Of a DNA stretch of 27,192 nucleotides, positions 17,562 to 27,192 are shown one piece after another; position 1 is the stretch's first letter, and each line of letters starts with the position of its first letter. Below the pieces are notes generated by a model. It saw nothing but the letters and a program-made list of their open reading frames with translations. It was not told the DNA's origin and did no database searches. The DNA is from Diphasiastrum complanatum (lineage: Eukaryota > Streptophyta > Lycopodiopsida > Lycopodiales > Lycopodiaceae), in contig MU836549.1 in assembly GCA_029204225.1 (NCBI GenBank), positions 1 through 27,192 on the forward strand. Direction: 5' to 3'. The position numbers and the translations under genes are program-made.

Positions 17562-18721
17562 GACAAATACAAATAGCCCAATTGCTAAAATTTATTTTGC
17601 ACTGATTCATTTTAGGTTTATAGATTTTTTATATGGCTTGGAATCAACTGATTTTAATTATAAATTTCAGGTTCAAAGATTTTATTTTAAACTTTTATGG
17701 ATTGCTGAATAGTTTTGTGAATTTTTTATAAGATTAATTTAATTTTTTATTTATTTATAGCCATGCCACCAACTTCTAATAGTTTTGTGAATTTTTTATA
17801 AGATTAGTTTAATTTTTTATTTATTTATAGCAATGCCACCAACTTCCAAGATAGCACTGGTGTCCTTGACCAAGCAAAAATTACCTTTATTTAAAGTTTT
17901 ATAAAGTCCAAGCGTGACTGCAGTGAAAGCAATAATAAATGGCGAGGAAGAGGAGCAAGCACTATAGCAGCTTTTAATAACAGCAGCAGCAGAAACAGAA
18001 CCTACGAATGCACTCAGCTGGCAGTAATAACTTTAGGTATCACCAACCATCGTCACTGTTGTTCTAGTGATCCTGCGGCCTGCCTATGTATTATGTTTCG
18101 AGGTATCCACAGAACCCACGTCGATAGACTGATGCGACAATCTCCACACTCCATGTAGTACGGTTCTTTGCTTTCAATGTACAATAAAAATGAACGTATA
18201 CATTTAAGTGTACACTGTGACATGTGTCTATGCGTATTGCTCATGAACAGTTGTCATTGACTAATGCATGTGCATGGCTAATGAACAATGACTAATATGT
18301 TATGATTCATGTTAGAGTTTTGGTGAGCTCAGGATTTAAAAATTACAACACTCTGTATTATGGAATTATCAGGTTCACCTTATGAGTCATCACTGCTACT
18401 CCTACTGCTCACCGCAGAGCCCAGACCCCCTCAGACGCCTCATCATTGCTAGTGTTACTGCTCACGACAGACGCCTCAGACTCGAGAGCTTTAATTGGGT
18501 AGAAAACTCATAGCTCAGTCATTTAAGTAACTAGCTATGTACCAGTGCCTTTTTCATCTCTGGTTCACTGCTCTTAAGAAAGTTTTAAACTAACCTTATA
18601 AAAACCCACAAATCTATTATGAAAAATATAAAGTTATGATTTTGATTCATATAAAAAATTTATAAATCTAAAATGAAGTGATAAAGAATAAATTTCAACA
18701 TTTGGGTTGTTTGTATTTGTC
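17562..18721. repeat. diverged inverted repeat, 85-bp arms about 1 kb apart
   Basis: Plus-strand 17562-17646 and the reverse complement of 18637-18721 align without gaps at roughly three-quarters identity. They share GACAAATACAAA, TTCATTTTAG and ATTTTTTATATG. They may be ends of an old nonautonomous DNA transposon or two opposed copies of one repeat. Confidence 0.6.
17708..17847 (+). repeat. 70-bp tandem duplication
   Basis: Copies 17708-17777 and 17778-17847 differ at about three positions. Each runs from AATAGTTTTGTGAATTTT to GCCACCAACTTC. AT-rich and noncoding. Confidence 0.93.
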
Positions 18722-19047
18722 AATCTTTTGTGAGCATTGTGAATTTGGTTGTGTTACTTCAGTCCAGTCACCAGTGCATTTTTCATCTTTTGACTCGCTC
18801 CCCTAACTTTTGAATCTTAGTGCTCTGAAAACCTTTCTTAAGCTATCTTAAAAAAACCTGCATTTTTAATGCTTTTCATTTTATTATGGTCTATTACTCA
18901 TAACACTGTCTTATTTTTATGATGATGATTTTGAAAAATAATGCCGATTTCATTCCTACACGTTGTCAATTTTCCTAGCATAGTTTCAACCCAATCAGCC
19001 TCCCAAAAAAACCTATAATACCAAAAACTTATAATTCATTGTAAAAG

Positions 19048-19080
19048 TTTTTTTTTTTTTTTGGAGGGGGGGGGGGGGGG
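19048..19080 (+). repeat. T15-GGA-G15 homopolymer pair
   Basis: Fifteen T (19048-19062), GGA, then fifteen G (19066-19080). It marks the abrupt change from AT-rich DNA to the GC-rich patch that follows. Exact lengths may be unreliable. Confidence 0.9.
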
Positions 19081-19448
19081 TGCGCATCTTCAGAGCACTG
19101 CCCACTTTGGCCCCAGCTTCACCATAGCCACACAATTTTTTTTGTTTTACAAATTGGCTGCCCGGGCATCACGGGCAACCAAACTCTATATCCTATAAGC
19201 GTTTCGATGAGATTACACAGAGGAAATATATAGCCAAATGCCCCCAACGCCACCCTGCCGGCTCCGTGGTTGCCTTGCGCCACAACGCAACCTGGTGGCG
19301 CCATGTTGCCCGGCGCTCGCCCGCCCGAGACCGCGCAGCCTAGAGCTCACGCCCGTGAAAAGCAACTTTTTGGCTGCCCTTGCCACATGGCACGATGACA
19401 TTGGGCTGGGGCCAAACCCCAGGGCAGTGCCTTTAAGGCTCAACGGGA
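19081..19448. other. GC-rich patch, no identified gene
   Basis: This segment, especially 19230-19440, is much richer in G+C than its neighbours and open on both strands (for example 19238-19531 plus, 19213-19584 minus). The translations are Pro/Arg/Ala-rich and match nothing I recognise, as expected of chance ORFs in GC-rich DNA. It abuts the left arm of the foldback. Confidence 0.45.
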
Positions 19449-20190
19449 GGGGGGGGGGGTGTGTTACTTTGAGGGTGCATGCCCTTTCTCGGGCGGAATT
19501 GCTTGAAGCGATGTTCTTCTCCGTAACATAATTTTGATTTAATTTATTTTGTTCTATAAATTGTTTTTTACTTGCACTTTCCAAGCAAAAGGTACATGTA
19601 ATTTTTTTTTCCCATAATTGTTTTTTTTTTTGTCACAATTATGCTAGAGAGACATCACCATTTTCTTCATAAAAAAGTAACAAATGACATTACAAAATTC
19701 TATACTCACCTATCAATAAAAAAAGAAATTAAGTTTTCATAACTTGCATGTTTAAGTCTAATATAATTATTAGCCTACACATTATTAGTACATAAATATT
19801 TTGAACTCAAGGTTCAAAAAATAATAGTTTGGTTCTTTAGTACACTTTTATTTGCTTGGCCCATAACAAAGTTTTAATAAGGTGCATGGCCCAACAATTT
19901 AGTCTTTTGTTAAAATGTAACATCGTTTTTCACTTTTTAATGAATAAAATGGTGATGGCCTCCACAACATATTTTGTGAGAGAAATAAATTTATAGCAAA
20001 AAAGTCTTTACCTTTTTTTACATGCACGTTTTCATCGGAAGGTGCATGGAAAAAAAAATTTATAACAAAAAAAAGTAAAGAAAATTACGTCACGGACGGA
20101 CGTGCAATTCCGCCTGAGCAAGGGCATGCAGTTCAGCGGCGGATGCCCTCACTAGATGGAATGCCCACAAAGGACCATTGTCCCCCCCCC
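19449..20190. repeat. large concentric foldback (hairpin) element
   Basis: Matched blocks pair across one centre: 19477-19502 with 20104-20129 (24 of 26 complementary), 19653-19670 with 19940-19957 (17 of 18), and a small central palindrome at 19801-19817. Their midpoints are 19803, 19805 and 19809. Intervening sequence also aligns, and the arms begin at a G11 run (19449-19459) and end at a C9 run (20182-20190). A transcript would fold into a stem of roughly 300 bp per arm. No transposase is present. Confidence 0.8.
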
Positions 20191-21630
20191 AAACAAAAAC
20201 TATACAGTTATTGAATTTAAGTATAAATTACAAAATAAACATTTTGATATTAATTATTGTAATAGAAAGTTGAGTTATATATATATATTTAACCTTTTCC
20301 CAATGCCTTTGGCCCATGAGTTGCTAAAAAAACCCATTATAAAGGATTCAATACATCTTGTTAGTGTTCGGAAAATCTAAAAACCTATAATATCAATAAC
20401 TTTTTTGATTTTTCACAAGGATGACTCTCAATACATGTCGATTATATATTATTTTATGACCTAAGTGCAAATTTTTGAGCATGCCAATTTCTGGCAAAAG
20501 TTGTAGATTTCATTCTTGGACTTTGCCAGCTTTCCCGAACACTCCATCTTGTGTTAGGTTCACAAATTTAAGCAGTGCAACTTTCAAGTAAACTCCAATC
20601 CCATCTCTTATGACATGAGGATTGAGCCTATTGAGGATACCTTTTTTGCACACTTAGTCATCAAACACATGCAGGACCCCAAGTAAACAACAGAACACAG
20701 ATGGTGCCATGTGTGAAAACCAGACCTGTATCCCATAATCAATCCCTCACAAAGTACTTCTAATTAGACCTTCACAAATTCCCAAAGTGCTCAAGAGCCT
20801 GATGACCCAGTTGCTGTCCAGACTACTCTGACATAGAAAAGGCCTAAAAGGCATTGGCAAATATTTCACGCGTGTTGTCTGGACTAATAAACCCTCATTC
20901 CTGAATGCTCAAGTGTTTGTCTTGTCTTCTTTTCATGCGGCAAATGGCCATTAGGACAAGCCCAAAATTTGTCAGAGGCATAGCTTTCGGACGGTGCCAC
21001 TGCCACCGCTCAACCAAAAAATATAAACAAGAATTTAGAAGTCTAAGGAACGAACGGTAGATCGATGGGCAGGATCCATTCATGAGTTCTGATATACTTT
21101 CTGATTACGTACGGTACACTTCTGATCCAGTAGGTGGAAACAGTTATTTGCCCACAGGCCTTAACAAGTAAACAATGCGAGGAGGCCAAAGATTTTTCTG
21201 ATAAAATGTAGCAGATTATAACGCGCATTCACCAACATGCTTAAGGTGTGCCGTGCGATGCAGCCATTTTCCATCTCTCAGTTGAGAGCCGGATTATCTA
21301 GGCTCCCTTCGAAGTTTGTGAGCTGCCCAAGTACGGGATCTGGTTTACAAATTACCGCCCAGCTTATGCATTAGCATGCAATCGCATTCCCGACTCCGTG
21401 CAGCGGCAGCCGTCACTTGTTTAGAGTGAAAATCAGAAGTTTAGTGCTTATCTCTACACTCTTGGTATCCTTTCTATAATCTGGATTCTGCATTGTGCAA
21501 TCACTGTTCTACACCCTACGCGTCTCAATCAACCACAGGAAGAAGGCCTAGTCCTAGATGATGATCCTTATGATCTAATCGCCTAACGCTTTAATCTGAA
21601 GTTGCAGCAGTGGCATCGGCTCCAGGCTTC
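20191..21630. other. no supported gene
   Basis: AT-rich to 20600, then mixed composition. ORFs at 20156-20380, 20895-21083 and 21043-21228 look like chance. A short segment near 20370-20540 loosely resembles one near 18940-19040, suggesting a shared old repeat. Confidence 0.5.
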
Positions 21631-21640
21631 CTTATAAGTA
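21631..21640 (+). promoter_or_regulatory. candidate TATA box of the GDSL gene
   Basis: CTTATAAGTA lies about 140 bases before the predicted start codon, a plausible distance. Other weak TATA-like strings exist (for example 21472-21481), so this is a positional guess. Confidence 0.3.
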
Positions 21641-21775
21641 CGTCCTATTGCCTTCGAGGTAGAATTATGCAGAATCTGTGTTGATGATCCTGTGTCTTTG
21701 GAATATGTGATGCCTTACAAATTTAATTTGAGTAACTCTTTTGTTACCTGCTGATAACAGCGCAGGAGGACTAGA

Positions 21776-23381
21776 ATGCCATCTGCTATGGAGAACTTCA
21801 ACTCGCACAGGATCGTACTCGCAGCCTTGACACTCATGTCGTACGTGTTAAGAACTGACGCAGCTGTTGCTATGATCGTGTTCGGAGATTCACTCGTTGA
21901 TACTGGCAACAACAATTATATCAACTCTATCGCTAAAGCCAACTTTCTTCCCAACGGAGTCGACTTCCCCACCCGCAATCCAACCGGCCGATTCTGCAAT
22001 GGCTTAATCATATCCGACTTTCTAAGTACATCAACTTTCATTCGACGCCCTTTAGACTGAAATTGCTCATTCGTGCAACACCACTAACAAAGCTAAGCTA
22101 TGTGTTTGAGTTGCTTGAAGCTTCTTCATAAGCCGGTTTTTCTGATACTTAGTCATCTAAGTCCAATACATGGTAATGACGTAGGTGAATACATGGGTAC
22201 AGAGCCCATTCTTCCGGTTTTGGATCCTAATGCTAAAGGAAAGAATTTGCTGAGAGGAGTCAACTTTGCATCAGCCGGAGCCGGAATCTTGGACGACACA
22301 GGAGCGATCTTCGTGAGTAAAGTTTCACATGTTCCATAGTTTATATTGTCATGCAGTTTTCATCGCTGCATGCTATTTGGCTTGTGATAAAGCTCACCTA
22401 CACGTTGGCCCTGTTCATTCTCAGCTTCAAAGATTGATATTTCCGCAGCAGATTCAGCTTTTCCAAAAGTACCAACGTGATGTGGCAGATCTTATCGGAC
22501 CAGTAGCCACTGCCAGATTGATTTCTGAAGCTCTCTACTCTGTAACTATGGGCGGAAATGACTACATCAACAACTACCTTCTCCCTTTATCCGTTAGAAA
22601 AAGGCAGTATACACCAGATCAGTTTAACCAGCTTTTAATCGCCACGTTTCGAAATCAACTCACGGTATGCGTTGCCATTACAGCGCGCATTCATTCAATA
22701 GACCATTACCTTATCTGACTTTTGTCGGTTTACTTGAATTTGCAGCAAATCTACAACTTGGGTGCTCGTAAGATAACTGTGTCAAACATTGGACCTCTCG
22801 GATGCATACCTTCTCAGCTGTCAATGGCGACGGTGAGCACCAAGTGCATTCCTGAGTTAAATGAATACGCGTCCAGCTTCAATGCAGCTCTGAAACTTAT
22901 GCTTGAAGAGCTTAACAGAAATCTCCCGGGAGCAATGTTTGTCTATAGCAATGGCTATGACATCATCTTCGATTATATCAGAAATCCAGCAGCTTATGGT
23001 ATTATCTACCCTGGATCCACTAGCGCATTATCTACTATTCAAATTTCATGTTATCGGCTTTAGGCTGAAACTTCAGGTTTTTGTAATTGATTGATTGTTA
23101 CTCGATTAGTCTGAAACTGAGTTCTAAACTGGATAAATATCTTCGTTGGAACCTACCCAGGTTTTCAAGCTTCTACGAAAGCTTGCTGCGGACAAGGATC
23201 ATACAATGGAGCGCTCGTGTGCACTGCGCTTTCCAACTTATGCACAGACAGAAGCAAGTACGTGTTCTGGGATCCTTTCCATCCCACCGAGGCAATAAAT
23301 AGGCTTGTCACAGAAAGAATTTTAAATGGACCTCCTTCTGATATCAGCCCGATCAATGTCAAGCAGCTCCTAGCTCTCTGA
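21776..23381 (+). CDS. GDSL esterase/lipase, five exons
   Basis: Exons: 21776-22025, 22185-22312, 22425-22664, 22746-22998 and 23161-23381 (TGA 23379-23381). All introns are GT-AG, 81-162 bases, phases consistent, giving a predicted 363 residues, typical for plant GDSL lipases. A hydrophobic signal peptide (IVLAALTLMSYVL, about residues 13-25) predicts secretion. SGNH blocks are complete: block I FGDSLVDTGNNNYI (nucleophile Ser), block II GVNFASAGAGILDD (Gly), block III GGNDYINNYL (Asn), block V DPFHPTEA (Asp/His). IGPLGCIPSQL and ACCGQGSYNG are also family hallmarks. Such enzymes hydrolyse acyl esters outside the cell, for example in cutin or defence lipid metabolism; the substrate is not predictable. 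The exon 1 donor (CTAA/GTACAT) is the weakest splice site. An alternative Met at 21788 would shorten the signal peptide. No stops or frameshifts are seen, so the gene is probably functional. Confidence 0.92.
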
Positions 23382-23500
23382 TCTGGAATAAACACCGAGC
23401 CATTAAATAGGCTCGTCACAAAAAGGATTTTGGATGGACCTCCTTCCATTATCAGCCCGATCAATGTCAAGCAGCTCCTGGCTCTCTGATCTGGAATAAA
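23285..23500 (+). repeat. 108-bp duplication of the GDSL last exon and 3' end
   Basis: Copies 23285-23392 and 23393-23500 differ at 11 positions. Copy 1 is the coding end of the GDSL gene with its stop and an AATAAA. Copy 2 lies in the 3' UTR and repeats the last 32 or so codons, the stop and another AATAAA (23495-23500), still open in the matching frame. Five of the 11 differences are synonymous. Confidence 0.95.
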
Positions 23501-24617
23501 CCATTTTTCATTCTTGTTAACGTCTAGCAACAAAATTTGTCCGTAACTACCCTGGTTATATAGCTCTTTATAAAAGGCGCTAACTGGCCTTTAAGATAGT
23601 TATTTATGCGTTCCAAAGCAAATGTACTTCTGTGTGGAGTTCAACATGTATGTACTAATTAATTTCTACTACTCTTGGCATGTTGTTATGAACTGAAAAA
23701 CTTTAGATGCACCTTGGTTACGTAATAAAATGCTTAGATAAGAATAATTAGATCAGATTAGAATTACAATTGTGCTGTACTTTGAGAGATTAGAGGAGGC
23801 CGAAATCGCTGAAGTTCCTGAAGCAATTGAAATCGAACTCGATTGAAGAGACAATTGAGCTTGAGGAAAACTTAGTCTACCAAAAGAGGCTTATGTGCTT
23901 CAAATCAGAAGAAATTATTGTCGTCTTTAGAATTGCTAGACTTGTTAAATATACGGGCATTTGCTCAAAAGAATCTATGTAATGGTGCAGGAACATGCTT
24001 CAATGATCCTGCTTCTAATCTTGCATGTTTTATAGATGTTACTTTTGTAACATCCTTAATAGCTTTGTTACAAAGTGTTAAGAGCGCCTTTCTATGCTCA
24101 CCCCCTCACTCGCTCACACCCCCTCACTTGGGCACAATGACCTTGCACTACAGCACGGGTTGCTCAATGGGTGCGTGGGTTTGTGATTTTTCTTGAAATC
24201 AGCTCTTGGAGAGAACGGGTGACCCCATTCTCTGTTCTCTTAGGTGGAAAGATGACGCAAGGTGATGCATCGCACGGGTGAGCGGGTGGACATGGAAAGG
24301 GCCTCTAAGCCATAATGATATGCTCAAAGGTAATGGGCCATTGCTTGGTGGAGTCTAATTGTAAATAAATTAAATTTGAAATCTATGTTTTCATCTTTTT
24401 CTAGCACACTAGTTGTTCTTTCCTTTTGAGGCAAAGCTTGTCAAAATCTCATAGGTCACCTTCACTTTGTTTCCAACGGGGTGGCATAGTAATTCCTATT
24501 ATTATTTGACATTCACTTGAATTGATTTGGATTATGTCCAATGGCATTATCAACACACACATTTAATATAATGTGTTTAATGTAAATATTACTTTTGATT
24601 TCAGCTCCCAAGCAACA
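23501..24617. other. no supported gene
   Basis: 3' flank of the GDSL gene, then AT-rich DNA with short ORFs (23918-24196) that match nothing. A CCCCCTCAC-repeating stretch lies near 24098-24128. Confidence 0.5.
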
Positions 24618-25603
24618 TGTTATAGGTATGCTAAAGCTAAGGAATGATTGCTTGGACTATGTTACTTTGGATTGTCCTGATGGCTCAAATTAGGCAACAT
24701 ACTATTTGTTGAAGTAGATGAGTGTTTTTTGTGGACTCTTTGAGTAAGCACAAGGGTGATGATGGCCTAATCACCTAATGGACCATTGTAGGTACTTACT
24801 ATGTGGTTAAATATTAGACTATTGCTCAGCATATTAGCTATCTTTGATCTTTTTGAGCTCATTCGCAACAATGTCAGTAGCTGTAGGTTGATATTCCAAG
24901 GAATATTTTAGCCATCTTGCGGAACATCTTTAAACATACAAGCAGGATAGGATTTAGATGTAGAACTTGCCCATCAAGTTTAAGCTTTTACGTTATCCGT
25001 ACTGACTTAAGTTATTTAGTCCTAAGTTTAAATTGCCATGGGCATTGCACATAGATATGTAATTTCAAGTTATGTAAAAGTTAGTCACAAAGGCCTATTG
25101 GGGGTTCCATAGAGCCCATTTTGTAAAAGACCACCCACTCCCACTATAAATAAGGGTGAGGATGGCTCATTTTGTAGGAGTTCATTTGGTGAAAATAGAT
25201 TTATCTTTCTCTTGAGTCTCCTCCCTTGTGGTTTGGATTTTCATTGTTTCCTCTCTGCATTGTATTGTAAATTATCTCATTGTGCAAACAAGTTGGTATC
25301 AGTCTAGTTTAGTTTTTCCTCCACTAGTAGGGCAAGCCTTAGTGGATATGTTTAGGGTTTGGTAATTTTATTGAGAGTAGAAAGCAAGAGAGAAGGTGGC
25401 TAGAGTGGATCTTGCCTGAAATACTCACCAACTCACTTTAGATCTTCGTTTCCTTCAACGGTTAACCTAGTTGAAAGCCATAGCCATTGGTTGAGGAAGT
25501 CACAATGCCTAATTGGAGCCATAATGTGTTATAGTTGGGAGTCCGCCATAGCACTCGTTAGTTGGAGTCATAGCTGGAGTTGAGGGATGCGAAACAGCTA
25601 ACA
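24618..25603 (+). repeat. candidate LTR of an unidentified retrotransposon
   Basis: Proposed ends are TGTTATAGG (24618) and AGCTAACA (25603), giving TGTTA/TAACA termini. A TATA-like CTATAAATAAGG lies near 25144. A PBS-like sequence follows directly at 25605. No second LTR or pol domain is in the window, so the left edge in particular is uncertain. Another PBS-like string (TTGGTATCAG near 25292) could mark a different junction. Confidence 0.4.
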
Positions 25604-25604
25604 T

Positions 25605-25618
25605 TGGTGCCGTTGCCG
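25605..25618 (+). promoter_or_regulatory. PBS-like site (tRNA-Asp type)
   Basis: TGGTGCCGTTGCCG differs by one base from the TGGCGCCGTTGCCGG site found in plant Athila/Tat-type gypsy elements. It sits one base after a CA end. Confidence 0.5.
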
Positions 25619-26214
25619 CTCTTTTCGCTCTTTTCTCGCTTTTCTACTTGTTTGCTAACTTGTTGCTTTCTTTCTTGCTTTTGTAGTGTACAATTTTGCT
25701 TATTTCTTGTTTAAATCTCCGATCTTCCAATGCTCAGATAGGAGCAAGTTTCAGGCTGTTTACTAAGGCGGATTTTTGGTTAGGGCTTTCACGGGGCTGC
25801 CTAGTTATTGTCCAAATCAGTAAATCAATGGCTTTCAAAGATGTTTATATCTTGTTTTGTGTGTTTTTTGTTTCATTTCAGAAGGGTAGCAGCCTAGGAT
25901 CAGCCGATAGATAGACATGAAGGGCTCATAGACGTTTTTTTTGGAGCAAAATCCACTCGCACAGCCTGTTTTTGTTGTTTGCAGGCATTAAGATCCCTAA
26001 GAACTGCATGTGCGAGTTGTAGACAGTCGTTTTTTTATGAATTGTAGACAGTCGTTGTTGATTTCTTGCTATATGTTGTTTTTTCTAGCTTCAGATCTAC
26101 AATCCATTGCTCAACTACTCACGTGTTCTTTTGTTTTTGCTTTTTTTTTTGTGCCTTTTTTCCAGCAACAGGGCTCAATGAGTTGCGATGATGGAGACAC
26201 GGTGAGGTGCTCGC
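25619..26214. other. leader-like DNA before the eIF2B-delta segment
   Basis: Pyrimidine-rich near 25620-25690 and T-rich later, with a good acceptor-like TTTTTTTCCAG ending about 26165. It could be a retrotransposon leader, or the 5' UTR and first intron of an eIF2B-delta gene. No ORF of note. Confidence 0.4.
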
Positions 26215-26990
26215 ATGGTGATCGATCCCAAGGTGAGGCAGGTAGGTTTTGTCACACCAGGCTCTAAGCTTGGCCATCCTGATGCTCCGGAGCCTCGTGG
26301 TGCAGCAGCACCGGTGCCAGTGGTAGCGAATTCTCCTTCCCCTGTCATAATTCCTCCCTTGCTCATACTAGATACCTCTTCCCTCAGAACTACACCCCTT
26401 CCTGTGCCTTTGCCTCCCTCCGCAGGGTAGTAGCAGCTCCTCCTACGGATGATTCTATGCCTTTGGGGAGTTATAATCCTTCGGATGCTATTCTAGAAAG
26501 CTCGTAGGGCTCTTCAGAAAGAACAGACAACAACGATAAATATGGCAGTGCTCCCACTGATAGCTTAGCGGACATGCCCCTTTCCAACGCTTCTACACTG
26601 GTCATTCGCCTTGAGGGTTTGAATGTCACTAATGATGGAATCTCAAACGTGCTGTCAACATCTACTGCGAGGTCGACTGTTGCTGCCGCTCCTACTTTTG
26701 TTGAACATGCTTTTCAAACTAGTTCTAGACAAGGTATTATAGGACGTGTGCTGACAGTGTTCGTGGATACGGCTGCTACGGCGAAACCACAGGCATAGAT
26801 TCACGTCCTATGCCTTTGAAGGACAGAACTTCTAAGGCAGAGAGGCGGGCGATTCAGGAGGCTCAACGAGCTGCCAAGGCTGTAGCGAAGGGGGTACGAA
26901 TATAGGTGCTATTGCAAATGGAAATGTTGCAAATGAGACGAAAAGTTCAAAGCCTTCTCAGAAGAAAGGTCTATCTGAGAAAAAATCAGT
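26215..26990 (+). pseudogene. eIF2B delta subunit, N-terminal region, frameshifted
   Basis: eIF2B is the GDP-GTP exchange factor for eIF2; delta is one of its regulatory subunits, with a long variable N-terminus in plants. From ATG 26215 the translation reads DPKVRQVGFVTPG and SPSPVIIPP, then in the next frame DDSMPLGSYNPSDAIL. A third frame gives SKAERRAIQEAQRAAKAVAK and a fourth KSSKPSQKKG. These match plant eIF2B-delta N-termini in order. Frames shift by one base in the same direction near 26425, 26775-26800 and 26890, and a TAG interrupts at 26505-26507; a TGA lies in frame just before the ATG. The catalytically relevant C-terminal domain is not in the window. It may be a pseudogene or a captured fragment. 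Confidence 0.7.
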
Positions 26991-27192
26991 TGTATTTATG
27001 ACTATCCTGTGCCAGTAGGTTGTGTGAGCAATCCTCAGTTTTTCACAACTTATGATCTTCCCCACTTCAGTCAGTTATGCGAGTCATTTCAAGGTGTTTT
27101 TTGCCTTCAGTTTTGAGTGAGTACCTCTACACTTCAAGGTTTGTTCGAGTATTCACAAGAGGTGTTGTGTGAGTCATTTATGAGTCATTACC
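26991..27192. other. window end, unassigned
   Basis: An open stretch reads PVPVGCVSNPQFFTTYDLPH then FSQLCESFQGVFCLQF and a stop. It does not match the eIF2B-delta continuation I would expect, so it may be intron or unrelated DNA. Confidence 0.3.

Larger units (their letters stand above)
17304..19048. other. gene-free AT-rich repeats
   Basis: No convincing coding frame. It contains a 70-bp tandem duplication and two 85-bp inverted arms (listed separately), and short dispersed similarities such as ACCAGTGC...TTTTTCATCT at 18540 and 18770. It is likely decayed transposon DNA. Confidence 0.5.

Noticed and set aside
19213-19584. Long antisense ORFs in the GC-rich patch
   Set aside because: Low-stop-density artefact of high GC; Pro/Arg/Ala-rich with no family resemblance.
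23165-23533. 122-codon minus-strand ORF with an internal repeat
   Set aside because: It is the antisense shadow of the duplicated GDSL terminal exon.
25285-25305. TTGGTATCAGTCTAG as a tRNA-Met PBS
   Set aside because: Only the first ten or so bases match and no clear LTR end or gag follows; the tRNA-Asp-like site at 25605 has better context.
1-27192. tRNA, rRNA, CRISPR or organellar DNA
   Set aside because: No cloverleaf, rRNA segment, spaced repeat array or recognisable plastid or mitochondrial gene was seen on reading both strands.

Overview
This window looks like nuclear DNA of a land plant. It is AT-rich and packed with decayed LTR retrotransposons. It also holds plant-type host genes with short GT-AG introns: a GDSL lipase, a phosphatidylglycerophosphate phosphatase (PGPP1-like) tail and an eIF2B-delta fragment. 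I see no bacterial operons, rRNA, tRNA or CRISPR. The lineage cannot be fixed from the sequence; several long G/C and T homopolymers and TE-laden introns would fit a large plant genome, but this is weak evidence.

Layout. 1-1165: 5' end of a minus-strand Ty1/copia element (LTR edge, primer-binding site, gag N-terminus). 1170-1600: unassigned coding-like ORFs. 2806-4293: the last three exons of a PGPP1-like HAD phosphatase, with a 117-bp tandem duplication in its last intron. 4300-6900: mostly featureless, with two or three unassigned short ORFs. 6910-8760: a second, badly decayed minus-strand copia with an internal gag-integrase deletion and a triplicated segment before RT. 8819-8908: a 45-bp tandem repeat. 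About 9040-10765 plus 17148-17303: a third copia, plus strand, split in its protease codons by a 6,382-bp Ty3/gypsy chromovirus (10766-17147, minus strand).

The chromovirus has two 358-bp LTRs differing at one base, PBS, polypurine tract, gag, protease, RT, RNase H, integrase, GPF module and chromodomain. Its gag-pol frame nevertheless carries five in-frame stops and two frame changes. From 17304 to 21630 there is no convincing gene, but there is a 70-bp tandem duplication, a diverged inverted repeat, a GC-rich patch and a large concentric foldback (19449-20190). 21776-23381 is an apparently intact five-exon GDSL esterase/lipase (363 aa predicted). Part of its last exon and 3' UTR is duplicated just downstream.

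24618-25603 is a candidate LTR followed by a PBS-like site resembling those complementary to tRNA-Asp. At 26215-26990 lies a frameshifted N-terminal region of eIF2B-delta, possibly captured by that element or simply a decayed host gene. The genes do not form a pathway. The window is best read as one intact host gene, remnants of two others, and several generations of nested retrotransposons.
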